A stretch of 9,240 bases of DNA from an uncultured Lachnospiraceae bacterium (lineage in GTDB: Bacteria; Bacillota; Clostridia; Lachnospirales; Lachnospiraceae), in contig CAJULP010000103.1 in assembly GCA_910587295.1 (NCBI GenBank), positions 1-9,240 of the forward strand. The letters run 5' to 3'. Under the pieces are notes generated by a model. That model was not told the origin of the DNA and searched no databases. It was given only the letters and a program-made list of their open reading frames with translations. Made by a program: the position numbers and the translations under genes. Positions 1-6,804 of the stretch are shown piece by piece; the first letter of the stretch is position 1; every line of letters begins with the position of its first letter.

Positions 1-15
1 AGGATTTGAACAGTT

Positions 16-960
16 ATGGAAAAGGCAAAGATTTTTATTGATGGAAGTGAAGGAACGACCGGACTGCGCATTCATGAGCGGTTTGCGGGAAGAGATGATA
101 TAGAGCTGCTTACAATCTCTAAAGAGCTTAGGAAAGAAAAAAAAGAAAGGGCCCGCCTTATAAACCAGTCGGATATTACATTCCTGTGTCTGCCGGATGA
201 TGCGGCAAAAGAATCGGTAAGTCTGATTGAAAATGACAAGGTGAGGGTGATCGACACTTCAACGGCACACAGAACCTGTGAAGGCTGGGCGTATGGTTTC
301 CCGGAGCTTTCCGAGGTACATAGAAAACAGATCAGGGAAGGAGAGCGGGTGGCGGTTCCGGGCTGCCATGCTACAGGATTCATTTCCCTTGTCTATCCGC
401 TGGTATCCTCGGGGATGCTGTCTCGTGATTATCCGGTATCTGCTTTTTCTCTGACAGGGTATTCGGGGGGCGGTAAAAAGATGATCGCGGAATATGAGAG
501 CAGCGGCCGGCTGCCGGAGCTTGATTCTCCCAGGGAGTATGCTCTTTCTCAAAAGCACAAGCATTTAAAGGAAATGAAGGCGGTCACAGGACTTAACAGG
601 GAACCGTTATTTTCCCCCATCGTTGCGGATTATTACAGTGGGATGGTAGTAACCTTACCTCTTTATAATGATTATTTGAAAGGCTCGCCTTCCCCGGAAA
701 GACTTTGCCGGTTTTTCGAGGAGTATTATGAAGGGGAACCGTTTATAAAAGTCATGCCTTTTGGCGGTGAAGGAAAAGGCATGATGGCAGGGAATGCCTG
801 TGCCGGATGGGATGGGCTTAGGATTTTTGTGACGGGGAATGAAGAGCGGGTAACCCTCCATGCCCAGTTCGACAATCTGGGGAAAGGAGCATCCGGGGCG
901 GCAATCCAGTGCCTGAACCTGATGCTTGGCTGTGAGGAAAGCCGGGGGCTTTCCTTATGA
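16..960 (+). CDS. argC: N-acetyl-gamma-glutamyl-phosphate reductase, short (type 2) form
   Basis: This enzyme performs the third step of ornithine/arginine synthesis, the NADPH-dependent reduction of N-acetylglutamyl-5-phosphate to N-acetylglutamate-5-semialdehyde in the cytoplasm. What is seen: an N-terminal dinucleotide-binding motif GSEGTTG (residues 10-16), DTSTAHR (80-86), the catalytic cysteine in VPGCHATGF (Cys117), GYSGGGKK (148-155), HKHLKEM (181-187) and DNLGKGASGAA near the C-terminus (286-296). At 314 residues it matches the shorter type 2 ArgC class, best known from alpha-proteobacteria, rather than the roughly 340-residue type 1. Usual type 2 proteins have PGCYPTG around the cysteine; here Tyr-Pro is His-Ala. 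An AGGA lies 11 bases before the ATG, at the very edge of the window, so the promoter and any upstream regulator site are not visible. It is the first visible gene of the arg operon. Confidence 0.96.
   Translation: MEKAKIFIDGSEGTTGLRIHERFAGRDDIELLTISKELRKEKKERARLINQSDITFLCLPDDAAKESVSLIENDKVRVIDTSTAHRTCEGWAYGFPELSEVHRKQIREGERVAVPGCHATGFISLVYPLVSSGMLSRDYPVSAFSLTGYSGGGKKMIAEYESSGRLPELDSPREYALSQKHKHLKEMKAVTGLNREPLFSPIVADYYSGMVVTLPLYNDYLKGSPSPERLCRFFEEYYEGEPFIKVMPFGGEGKGMMAGNACAGWDGLRIFVTGNEERVTLHAQFDNLGKGASGAAIQCLNLMLGCEESRGLSL
935..955 (+). promoter_or_regulatory. hairpin over the translation start region of the GNAT gene
   Basis: AGGAAAGCC (935-943) and GGCTTTCCT (947-955) are perfect reverse complements separated by a three-base GGG loop. 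The 9-bp stem lies in the last codons of argC and ends one base before the ATG at 957 of the next gene. It contains the only purine-rich stretches (AGGAAAG and GGGGG) that could serve as that gene's ribosome binding site. No U-tract follows, so it does not look like an intrinsic terminator. The inferred role is translational coupling: ribosomes finishing argC would melt the stem and expose the start. The stem is seen directly; the function is inference. Confidence 0.55.
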
Positions 961-1415
961 TGGACGGGATAACCATACGAGACATGACCATAGAAGATTA
1001 CGACGGCGTGTACACTCTTTGGATGACGATCAAGGGCTTTGCCATCCGCAGCATTGATGACGCCAGGGAAGGGGTAGAGCGGTTTCTTTCAAGAAATCCC
1101 GGCATCAGCGTGGTTGCCGTAAAAGACGGGGAGATTGTAGGTAGTATCCTGTGCGGTCATGACGGCAGGCGGGGATGCCTTTACCATGTGTGCGTCCGTG
1201 AGGACTGCCGGATGCAGGGAATCGGAAAAAGCATGGTGGTGTATTGTATGGACGCCTTAGAGCGGGAGCACATCAGCAAGGTTTCCTTAATTGCCTTTAT
1301 GAAAAACGATATTGGGAATGCTTTTTGGAAAGGGATAGGCTGGACAAAGCGGGAAGACTTGAATTATTATGACTTTGTGTTAAACAGGGAAAATATTGTA
1401 AACTACAACCAGTAA
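957..1415 (+). CDS. GNAT family N-acetyltransferase, YpeA-like
   Basis: A predicted cytoplasmic acetyl-CoA-dependent N-acetyltransferase of 152 residues, a single GNAT domain. What is seen: an N-terminal strand ITIRDMTIEDYDGV, the central strand with GSILCGHDGRRG (62-73), the acetyl-CoA pyrophosphate-binding loop RMQGIGKS (85-92, matching R/Q-x-x-G-x-G/A), and a C-terminal N-x-x-A-x-x-FW-x-x-x-GW element followed by YYDFVLN. The general pattern resembles E. coli YpeA. The ATG at 957 overlaps the argC stop in an ATGA arrangement; the adjacent ATG at 960 is an alternative. Its place between argC and argJ suggests a role linked to acetylated arginine intermediates, possibly N-acetylglutamate synthesis, but no residue seen here proves the substrate. 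It could equally act on another amine or a protein N-terminus. Confidence 0.85.
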   Translation: MMDGITIRDMTIEDYDGVYTLWMTIKGFAIRSIDDAREGVERFLSRNPGISVVAVKDGEIVGSILCGHDGRRGCLYHVCVREDCRMQGIGKSMVVYCMDALEREHISKVSLIAFMKNDIGNAFWKGIGWTKREDLNYYDFVLNRENIVNYNQ

Positions 1416-1442
1416 CCGCAATGGGAAAGGAAAAGGCAGGGT

Positions 1443-2666
1443 ATGAAGAGGATAACAGGCGGCGTAACAGCTGCAAAAGGTTTTCAGGCAGCAGGCGTAG
1501 AGGCGTCTATCAAATATCAAAATAGGAAGGATATGGCAATGATCTACAGCCAAAGTCCCTGTGTTTTGGCAGGAACGTTTACCAGCAATGTGGTGAAAGC
1601 GGCTCCGGTGCTTTGGGATAAAAAGGTGGTGGAGGAATCCCCTTTTGGACAGGCGGTCATCGTCAATGCAGGGATTGCCAATGCCTGTACCGGAAAGGAA
1701 GGATTTGCGTACTGCAGCCGGACGGCTCAAAAAGCAGCCGGGGTATTGGGTATTCCGGCAGAGGCGGTGCTGGTGGCTTCCACCGGCGTGATCGGGATGC
1801 AGCTTCCCATAGAGAGGATCGAGGCAGGGATTGAAAAACTTGCCGGGGCCAGGGCGGATACCGAGGAAGCCGGGACTAAAGCGGCGGAAGCGATCATGAC
1901 TACGGATACCCGTTCCAAACAGGCGGCGGCAGAAATCGAGATTGGCGGCGTGAAGGTGCGCATCGGCGGCATGTGCAAAGGCTCCGGCATGATCCATCCT
2001 AATATGTGCACCATGCTTGCTTTTGTCACGACGGATGCGGTAATCTCCAAGGAACTTTTGACAAAAGCGGTAAAGGCGGATGTTATAGACACCTATAACA
2101 TGATCTCCGTGGACGGGGATACTTCCACCAATGACACCCTTTTAGTGCTGGCAAACGGCATGGCGGGGAATCCTGAGATTCAGGAAGATACGCCGGAGTT
2201 TGAAGCATTTTGTGAAGCCCTTCATGATGTCAATGAGAGCCTTGCCAAGATGATGGCGGGAGACGGAGAAGGAGCAACGGCGCTGTTTGAGACCAAGGTA
2301 GTAGGGGCGGCAACCAAAGAGGATGCGAGGATATTAAGTAAATCTGTCATATGCTCCAGCCTGACCAAGGCAGCTATTTACGGGCATGATGCCAACTGGG
2401 GAAGGATACTTTGTGCTCTTGGCTATTCCGGCGTCAACTTTGATCCGGAAAAGATAGAGCTGTTTTTTGAGGGGAAGGAAAACCGAATCCAGATTTACAA
2501 GGATGGGAAAGCGGCGCCCTACAGTGAGGAGGAAGCCACAAAGATTCTTTCGGAGCCGGAGGTGCGGGTTTTGGTGGATATGAAGATGGGCAGCGAGACG
2601 GCGACGGCCTGGGGATGTGACCTTACGTATGACTATGTAAAGATCAACGCGGATTACAGGAGTTAA
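1443..2666 (+). CDS. argJ: bifunctional glutamate N-acetyltransferase / ornithine acetyltransferase
   Basis: ArgJ transfers the acetyl group from N-acetylornithine to glutamate, releasing ornithine and regenerating N-acetylglutamate; many members can also use acetyl-CoA. It is made as a precursor that cleaves itself into alpha and beta chains. What is seen: full family length (407 residues), the N-terminal ITGGVTAAKGF, the Thr114-Gly115 pair in STGVIG (oxyanion hole), the cleavage/nucleophile region KGSGMIHPNMCTMLAF with Thr190 as predicted nucleophile, HDANWGRI, and the conserved C-terminus YVKINADYRS. The residue before Thr190 is Cys189, where Ala is usual. It starts 27 bases after the GNAT gene with AAGG six bases before the ATG. 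It closes the cyclic acetyl pathway with argC, argB and argD. Whether it is bifunctional or only recycles cannot be read from sequence alone. Confidence 0.96.
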   Translation: MKRITGGVTAAKGFQAAGVEASIKYQNRKDMAMIYSQSPCVLAGTFTSNVVKAAPVLWDKKVVEESPFGQAVIVNAGIANACTGKEGFAYCSRTAQKAAGVLGIPAEAVLVASTGVIGMQLPIERIEAGIEKLAGARADTEEAGTKAAEAIMTTDTRSKQAAAEIEIGGVKVRIGGMCKGSGMIHPNMCTMLAFVTTDAVISKELLTKAVKADVIDTYNMISVDGDTSTNDTLLVLANGMAGNPEIQEDTPEFEAFCEALHDVNESLAKMMAGDGEGATALFETKVVGAATKEDARILSKSVICSSLTKAAIYGHDANWGRILCALGYSGVNFDPEKIELFFEGKENRIQIYKDGKAAPYSEEEATKILSEPEVRVLVDMKMGSETATAWGCDLTYDYVKINADYRS

Positions 2667-2676
2667 AGGAGAAGAT

Positions 2677-3573
2677 ATGGATAAGGATATGCAGGAAGTT
2701 TTAAAAAAGGCGGAGGTGCTGATTGAAGCCCTTCCTTATATACAGAAGTTTAACCGGAAGATCATTGTGGTCAAGTACGGCGGCAGCGCCATGAGTAATG
2801 AGGAATTAAAAAGAAATGTGATCAAGGATGTGACGCTCCTTAAGCTGGTAGGCTTTAAGCCGATCATCGTCCACGGGGGCGGCAAGGAGATCAGCCAGTG
2901 GGTGGGAAAGATAGGAAAAGAAGCCCGGTTTGTCAACGGTCTTCGCGTGACCGATGAGGAGACCATGGAGATTGCCGAGATGGTCCTTTCCAAAGTAAAC
3001 AAAAGCCTTGTGACCATGGTGCAGGAACTGGGTGTAAAAGCGGTAGGGATCAGCGGTAAGGACGGAGGACTCCTTACGGTGGATAAAAAGTATGCGGACG
3101 GCCAGGATATCGGTTTTGTGGGAGAAATCAAGGACGTGAATCCCAAGGTGCTTTATGATCTTTTGGAAAAAGATTTCCTGCCTATCGTAGCTCCTGTTGG
3201 ACTGGATGAAGGTTTTGCCACTTATAATATCAATGCGGACGATGCGGCCTGTGCCATTGCCAAGGCGGTAGGGGCTGACAAGCTGGTATTTCTTACGGAT
3301 ATTGAAGGTCTGTATAAGGATATCAATGATAAAAGTTCTTTTATTTCCCGGATTACGGCGTCAGATGCGGAAGCGCTGATCGCCGGCGGGCTGATCGGGG
3401 GCGGGATGCTGCCGAAGCTGAACAATTGCACCTCCGCCATTGAAAATGGGGTGAACAGGGTCCATATCCTGGACGGACGGATTCCGCACTGCCTGCTTCT
3501 TGAGATCTTTACCAATTCCGGTGTGGGAACGGCGATCATCGGGGATGAAGATGTACATGCAATGGAAATGTAA
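2677..3573 (+). CDS. argB: acetylglutamate kinase, probably arginine-inhibited
   Basis: This enzyme phosphorylates N-acetylglutamate with ATP to give N-acetylglutamyl-5-phosphate, usually the controlled step of the pathway. What is seen in 298 residues of the amino acid kinase fold: KYGGSAM (33-39), VHGGGKEIS (65-73), FVNGLRVTD (85-93), NINADD (184-189), the nucleotide-site region FLTDIEGLY, and GGLIGGGMLPKL (237-248). Two features match hexameric, arginine-sensitive kinases such as those of Thermotoga and Pseudomonas: an extra N-terminal helix of about 27 residues before the first strand (including LIEALPYIQKF), and the C-terminal signature H271-x4-E276-IFTNSGVGT. E. coli-type insensitive kinases lack the helix. 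Feedback inhibition by arginine is therefore likely but inferred. It starts ten bases after the argJ stop with an AAAGGAG ribosome binding site (2665-2671). Confidence 0.96.
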   Translation: MDKDMQEVLKKAEVLIEALPYIQKFNRKIIVVKYGGSAMSNEELKRNVIKDVTLLKLVGFKPIIVHGGGKEISQWVGKIGKEARFVNGLRVTDEETMEIAEMVLSKVNKSLVTMVQELGVKAVGISGKDGGLLTVDKKYADGQDIGFVGEIKDVNPKVLYDLLEKDFLPIVAPVGLDEGFATYNINADDAACAIAKAVGADKLVFLTDIEGLYKDINDKSSFISRITASDAEALIAGGLIGGGMLPKLNNCTSAIENGVNRVHILDGRIPHCLLLEIFTNSGVGTAIIGDEDVHAMEM

Positions 3574-3598
3574 GGGATGAAAAGGAAAGGTTGGGAAA

Positions 3599-4795
3599 AT
3601 GATGCAAAGTATGCAGGAATATATAGAAGAAGCGGAAAAGGCGCTGCTTCACACCTATAACCGTTATCAGATCGTGCTGGATAAGGGCCAGGGCGTGCAT
3701 CTGTACGACCTGGAAGGGAAACAATATCTGGATTTTTGCGCCGGGATAGCGGTGTTTGCGTTAGGGTACCATAATGAGAGGTACAACGACGCCTTAAAGG
3801 CACAGATTGATAAACTGATTCATACTTCCAATTATTATTACAACGCACCGGCCATTGAGGCGGCGAAAAAGTTAAAAAAGGTTTCCGGCATGGATCGGGT
3901 GTTTTTTACTAACAGCGGTGCGGAAGCGGTGGAAGGCGCCATTAAAGCGGCTAGGAAATATGCGTATTTGAAGGATGGCAGCTATGACCATGAGATTATA
4001 GCCCTGGAGCATTCCTTCCACGGAAGAACTTTTGGGGCATTGTCGGTTACCGGGAATCCCAAATACCGGGAAGCCTTTCAGCCTATGATCGGGAACATCC
4101 GGTTTGGCAGGATGAATGATTTTGACAGTATATTAGAACAGGTGACGGACAAGACCTGTGCCATCATATTTGAGACGGTACAGGGGGAAGGCGGGATATA
4201 TCCGGCCGAAGAATCCTTTATGAAGCAGGTCAAGGCATTATGTGAAGAAAAGGATATTCTTTTGATCCTGGATGAAATCCAGTGCGGCATGGGGCGGACA
4301 GGCGAGATGTTTGCATGGCAGCGCTATGGCGTAAAGCCGGATATCATGACCACGGCCAAAGCACTAGGATGCGGCGTGCCGGTAGGGGCGTTTTTGATGA
4401 CGGAAAAGGTTTCTGAGAACTCCCTTGTAAGCGGGGATCACGGAACTACTTACGGCGGTAATCCCCTTGCGGCTGCGGCAATAAATATAGTACTTGATTT
4501 ATTTGAGGAGAACCATATAATAGATAATGTAAAAGAGGTGGGAGATTACCTTGGAAAGAAGCTGGACGAGTTAGCCGGCAGATATGACTGTATCGTTGAC
4601 AGGCGGGGAGCCGGCCTGATGCAGGGGCTTGTGTTTGACCGGCCGGTGGGCGGTATCATCACAAAGGCATTGTCCAAGGGATTGATTCTGATCAATGCGG
4701 GAACGGATATCATCAGGTTTGTGCCGCCTCTTGTGATCACAAAGGAAGATGTGGATGAGATGGCAGCAATCTTAGAGAGCTGCTTAGAAGAATAG
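3599..4795 (+). CDS. argD: acetylornithine aminotransferase
   Basis: A class III PLP-dependent aminotransferase that converts N-acetylglutamate semialdehyde plus glutamate to N-acetylornithine plus 2-oxoglutarate in the cytoplasm. What is seen in 398 residues, the usual length: YLDFCAGIAVFALGYHN near the N-terminus, TNSGAEAVEGAIKAARKY (phosphate-binding region around 105-121), HSFHGRTFGALS, the cofactor-binding Asp225 in DEIQCGMGRTG, the Schiff-base Lys254 in TTAKALGCGVPVGAF, GTTYGGNP (282-289), and IRFVPPLVIT near the end. AAAGGAAAGG (3581-3590) precedes the ATG at 3599; a second ATG follows at once at 3602 and the true start could be either. The arg context favours acetylornithine over ornithine, GABA or succinyl-diaminopimelate as main substrate, although ArgD enzymes are often able to act in lysine synthesis too. 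Confidence 0.95.
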   Translation: MMQSMQEYIEEAEKALLHTYNRYQIVLDKGQGVHLYDLEGKQYLDFCAGIAVFALGYHNERYNDALKAQIDKLIHTSNYYYNAPAIEAAKKLKKVSGMDRVFFTNSGAEAVEGAIKAARKYAYLKDGSYDHEIIALEHSFHGRTFGALSVTGNPKYREAFQPMIGNIRFGRMNDFDSILEQVTDKTCAIIFETVQGEGGIYPAEESFMKQVKALCEEKDILLILDEIQCGMGRTGEMFAWQRYGVKPDIMTTAKALGCGVPVGAFLMTEKVSENSLVSGDHGTTYGGNPLAAAAINIVLDLFEENHIIDNVKEVGDYLGKKLDELAGRYDCIVDRRGAGLMQGLVFDRPVGGIITKALSKGLILINAGTDIIRFVPPLVITKEDVDEMAAILESCLEE

Positions 4796-4808
4796 AAATG
4801 GAGAAAAT

Positions 4809-6305
4809 ATGAGCCTGAAAAAAAGACTGACGGCTGTGGGGGTTATCGCCGTGGCTGCGGCGCTTACCTTTGGCGTTGCAAAATCGGGAAGGCAGATTAC
4901 GGAAAAACGGGAAAATACAGTTTTTAACAATGGGAAGGAAACTCTTTATCTATGGTACACGGATGAAGCGCTTTCTTCTTATTTAAGCAGTGCGGCGGTT
5001 GCTTACAGTGAGACACATGATGTGCGGGTGATGCCGGTTTTAGAGGGCGGTCCGGAATATTTGGAGAATATCAACCGGGCATCTTTGGAGGCGGAAGCAC
5101 CGCCGGACTTATATATCCTTGGCCATGATTCTTTGGAGAAAGCCTATCTGGCAGGGCTTGCGGATGAAGTGGAGCCTTCCGGAAACATTCCGCTTAAAGA
5201 GCTTTATATGGATACAGGGCTTCAGGCGGCAATCTATGAGGATAAGCTGATCGGCTACCCTTTTTATTTCGAGACCAGTGCCCTTCTTTATAATAAGACT
5301 TATTTGGAGCAGATGGCGATACAGGCGTTGGAGGCGGAAGCGGTAAGGGCAGCGGAAGAGGCCGGAGAGCTGGAACCGGATGCCGGGCAGGAAGAGGGCT
5401 CCGGAGAAGAAGGAACCGAGAGTGCTGACGCAACTTGGGAGGAACAGTTTACAAAGGAGCAGATTGACGGGAAGATAAAGGAGCTGCTCCCGACTACCAT
5501 TGAGGAGATCAGGGCCTTTGCGGACAGTTATGATGCGCCGGAGCAGGTGGAAGGCGTATTTAAGTGGGATGTAACGGATATCTTTTATAATTATTTCTTT
5601 ATAGGCAGCGCTGTCAATATGGGCGGTGAAGCAGGATGGGATACTTCCCAGATTGACATTTACAATCAGGCAGCCATAAAGAGCCTGCGGGTATATCAGG
5701 ATCTGAACCAGTTCTTTTCCATTGATACCGGCGCAAGCAGTTACGAGTCGATCATGCAGGAATTTATGGAAGGGAAGATGGTGTTTACCATGGCTACTTC
5801 CGATGCGGTTTCCATGCTTGAGCAGGCAAAGGCGGAAGGAACGTTTCCCTATGAATACGGGATTGCGCTGGCCCCGGATATTAATGAGGAACTAAAGGGG
5901 CGCTCCCTTTCCATGACGGCGTGCGTGGTGGTGAACGGTTATTCCGGACATAAGCAGGAAGCAAATGATTTTGCGCGTTATTTGACATCTCAGAATGTGG
6001 ATGTTTTGTATGACCGGACGGGAAAGGTTTCGGCGGCAAGGGATGTGGATTATGAGTTTGAAGGGTTAAAAGAATTTGCCGCAGAGTATGAGCAGTCTAT
6101 TTCCATGCCGAAGATGTTGGAAACCAATAATTTCTGGGTACTTTTGGAGTCAGCTTTTTCTGAGATCTGGAACGGTGCGGACGCCAATGAAAAGCTGAAA
6201 TCACTTTCCGAGCAGACCATGCGTCAGGTGACAGGGGAGGACTTTAAGGAGGAGTATCTGGAAGAAGAGCCGGCAGAGCAGGAAGAAGAATACACGGATG
6301 AATAA
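4809..6305 (+). CDS. extracellular solute-binding protein-like, no lipobox
   Basis: A predicted exported substrate-binding protein of 498 residues resembling family 1 (maltose/sugar type) binding proteins. What is seen: a charged then hydrophobic N-terminus (KKR at 4-6, hydrophobic 7-24) typical of a signal peptide or membrane anchor; TLYLWYTDEA (first beta strand); PPDLYILGHDSLEKAYLAGL; and GYPFYFETSALLYNK, matching the binding-protein pattern before the hinge. There is no lipobox cysteine; the only Cys is Cys372. A low-complexity Glu/Ala/Gly-rich insertion (about 170-225) lies where the family normally goes from YNK directly to the P-x-T-x-EE helix, and the C-terminus is very acidic. It lies 13 bases after argD with a GGAGA site, so it is probably cotranscribed with the arg genes. 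No ABC permease or ATPase gene is adjacent. The ligand is unknown; sugar, peptide or amino acid cannot be told apart here. Confidence 0.8.
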   Translation: MSLKKRLTAVGVIAVAAALTFGVAKSGRQITEKRENTVFNNGKETLYLWYTDEALSSYLSSAAVAYSETHDVRVMPVLEGGPEYLENINRASLEAEAPPDLYILGHDSLEKAYLAGLADEVEPSGNIPLKELYMDTGLQAAIYEDKLIGYPFYFETSALLYNKTYLEQMAIQALEAEAVRAAEEAGELEPDAGQEEGSGEEGTESADATWEEQFTKEQIDGKIKELLPTTIEEIRAFADSYDAPEQVEGVFKWDVTDIFYNYFFIGSAVNMGGEAGWDTSQIDIYNQAAIKSLRVYQDLNQFFSIDTGASSYESIMQEFMEGKMVFTMATSDAVSMLEQAKAEGTFPYEYGIALAPDINEELKGRSLSMTACVVVNGYSGHKQEANDFARYLTSQNVDVLYDRTGKVSAARDVDYEFEGLKEFAAEYEQSISMPKMLETNNFWVLLESAFSEIWNGADANEKLKSLSEQTMRQVTGEDFKEEYLEEEPAEQEEEYTDE

Positions 6306-6361
6306 TTTTCCAATCATATGGGCAAGCTGAATTAACGAGAAATAGAAAGGAGGCTTCCTGT

Positions 6362-6793
6362 ATGATTGGTTTTTTTATTGCACTTGTTTCCGGCGCGCTG
6401 ATGAGTGTGCAGGGCGTATTTAACACACAGGTGACCAAATCTTCTTCAATATGGGTTGCAAGTGCGTTTGTACAGTTTACCGCGTTGATCGTGTGTCTTG
6501 CGGCGTGGCTTTTTTCAGACAGGTCATCTTTTGGCGCATTGCTTAAAGTAGAACCTAAATATATGCTTTTGGGTGGGGCGATTGGCGCTTTTATTACGTA
6601 TACGGTGATAAGGAGCATGGAAATGTTGGGACCTGCCAAAGCCGCTATGCTGATCGTGGTAGCACAGTTGATCGTGGCTTACGTGATAGAGCTGCTTGGA
6701 TGGTTTGGCGTGGAAAAGCAGCCTTTGGAGTGGCGGAAGGTAGTTGGGATGGCGGTTGCTATCGTGGGGATCGTAGTGTTTAAGTGGGAGTAA
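6362..6793 (+). CDS. DMT family small transporter, YdcZ/DUF606 type
   Basis: A 143-residue integral membrane protein with about five hydrophobic segments (roughly 2-20, 32-51, 66-86, 91-113 and 124-141). The motifs MSVQGVFNTQVTK (14-26) and LLGGAIGAFITYTVI are characteristic of the YdcZ/DUF606 branch of the drug/metabolite transporter superfamily, which contains half-length proteins thought to act as dimers, often encoded in pairs. Here only one copy is present. The start is well supported by AAAGGAGG (6346-6353) eight bases before the ATG. The 56-base gap after the solute-binding-protein gene shows no clear terminator, so read-through from the arg operon is possible. Its stop is 11 bases from the end of the convergent regulator gene. 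The substrate is unknown. Confidence 0.88.
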   Translation: MIGFFIALVSGALMSVQGVFNTQVTKSSSIWVASAFVQFTALIVCLAAWLFSDRSSFGALLKVEPKYMLLGGAIGAFITYTVIRSMEMLGPAKAAMLIVVAQLIVAYVIELLGWFGVEKQPLEWRKVVGMAVAIVGIVVFKWE

Positions 6794-6804
6794 AATATCT
6801 CTGG

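Noticed and set aside
1..15. ARG box, T-box or other arginine leader before argC
   Set aside because: Only 15 bases precede argC in the window, so the leader cannot be judged.
1380..1997. Long open frames on the minus strand inside argJ and other arg genes
   Set aside because: They are opposite strongly conserved arg coding sequence, give cysteine/histidine-rich or low-complexity proteins with no family pattern, and lack ribosome binding sites.
6306..6361. Terminator or separate promoter between the binding-protein gene and the YdcZ gene
   Set aside because: No stem with a T-run and no convincing -35/-10 pair could be found in the 56 bases; only the ribosome binding site is clear.
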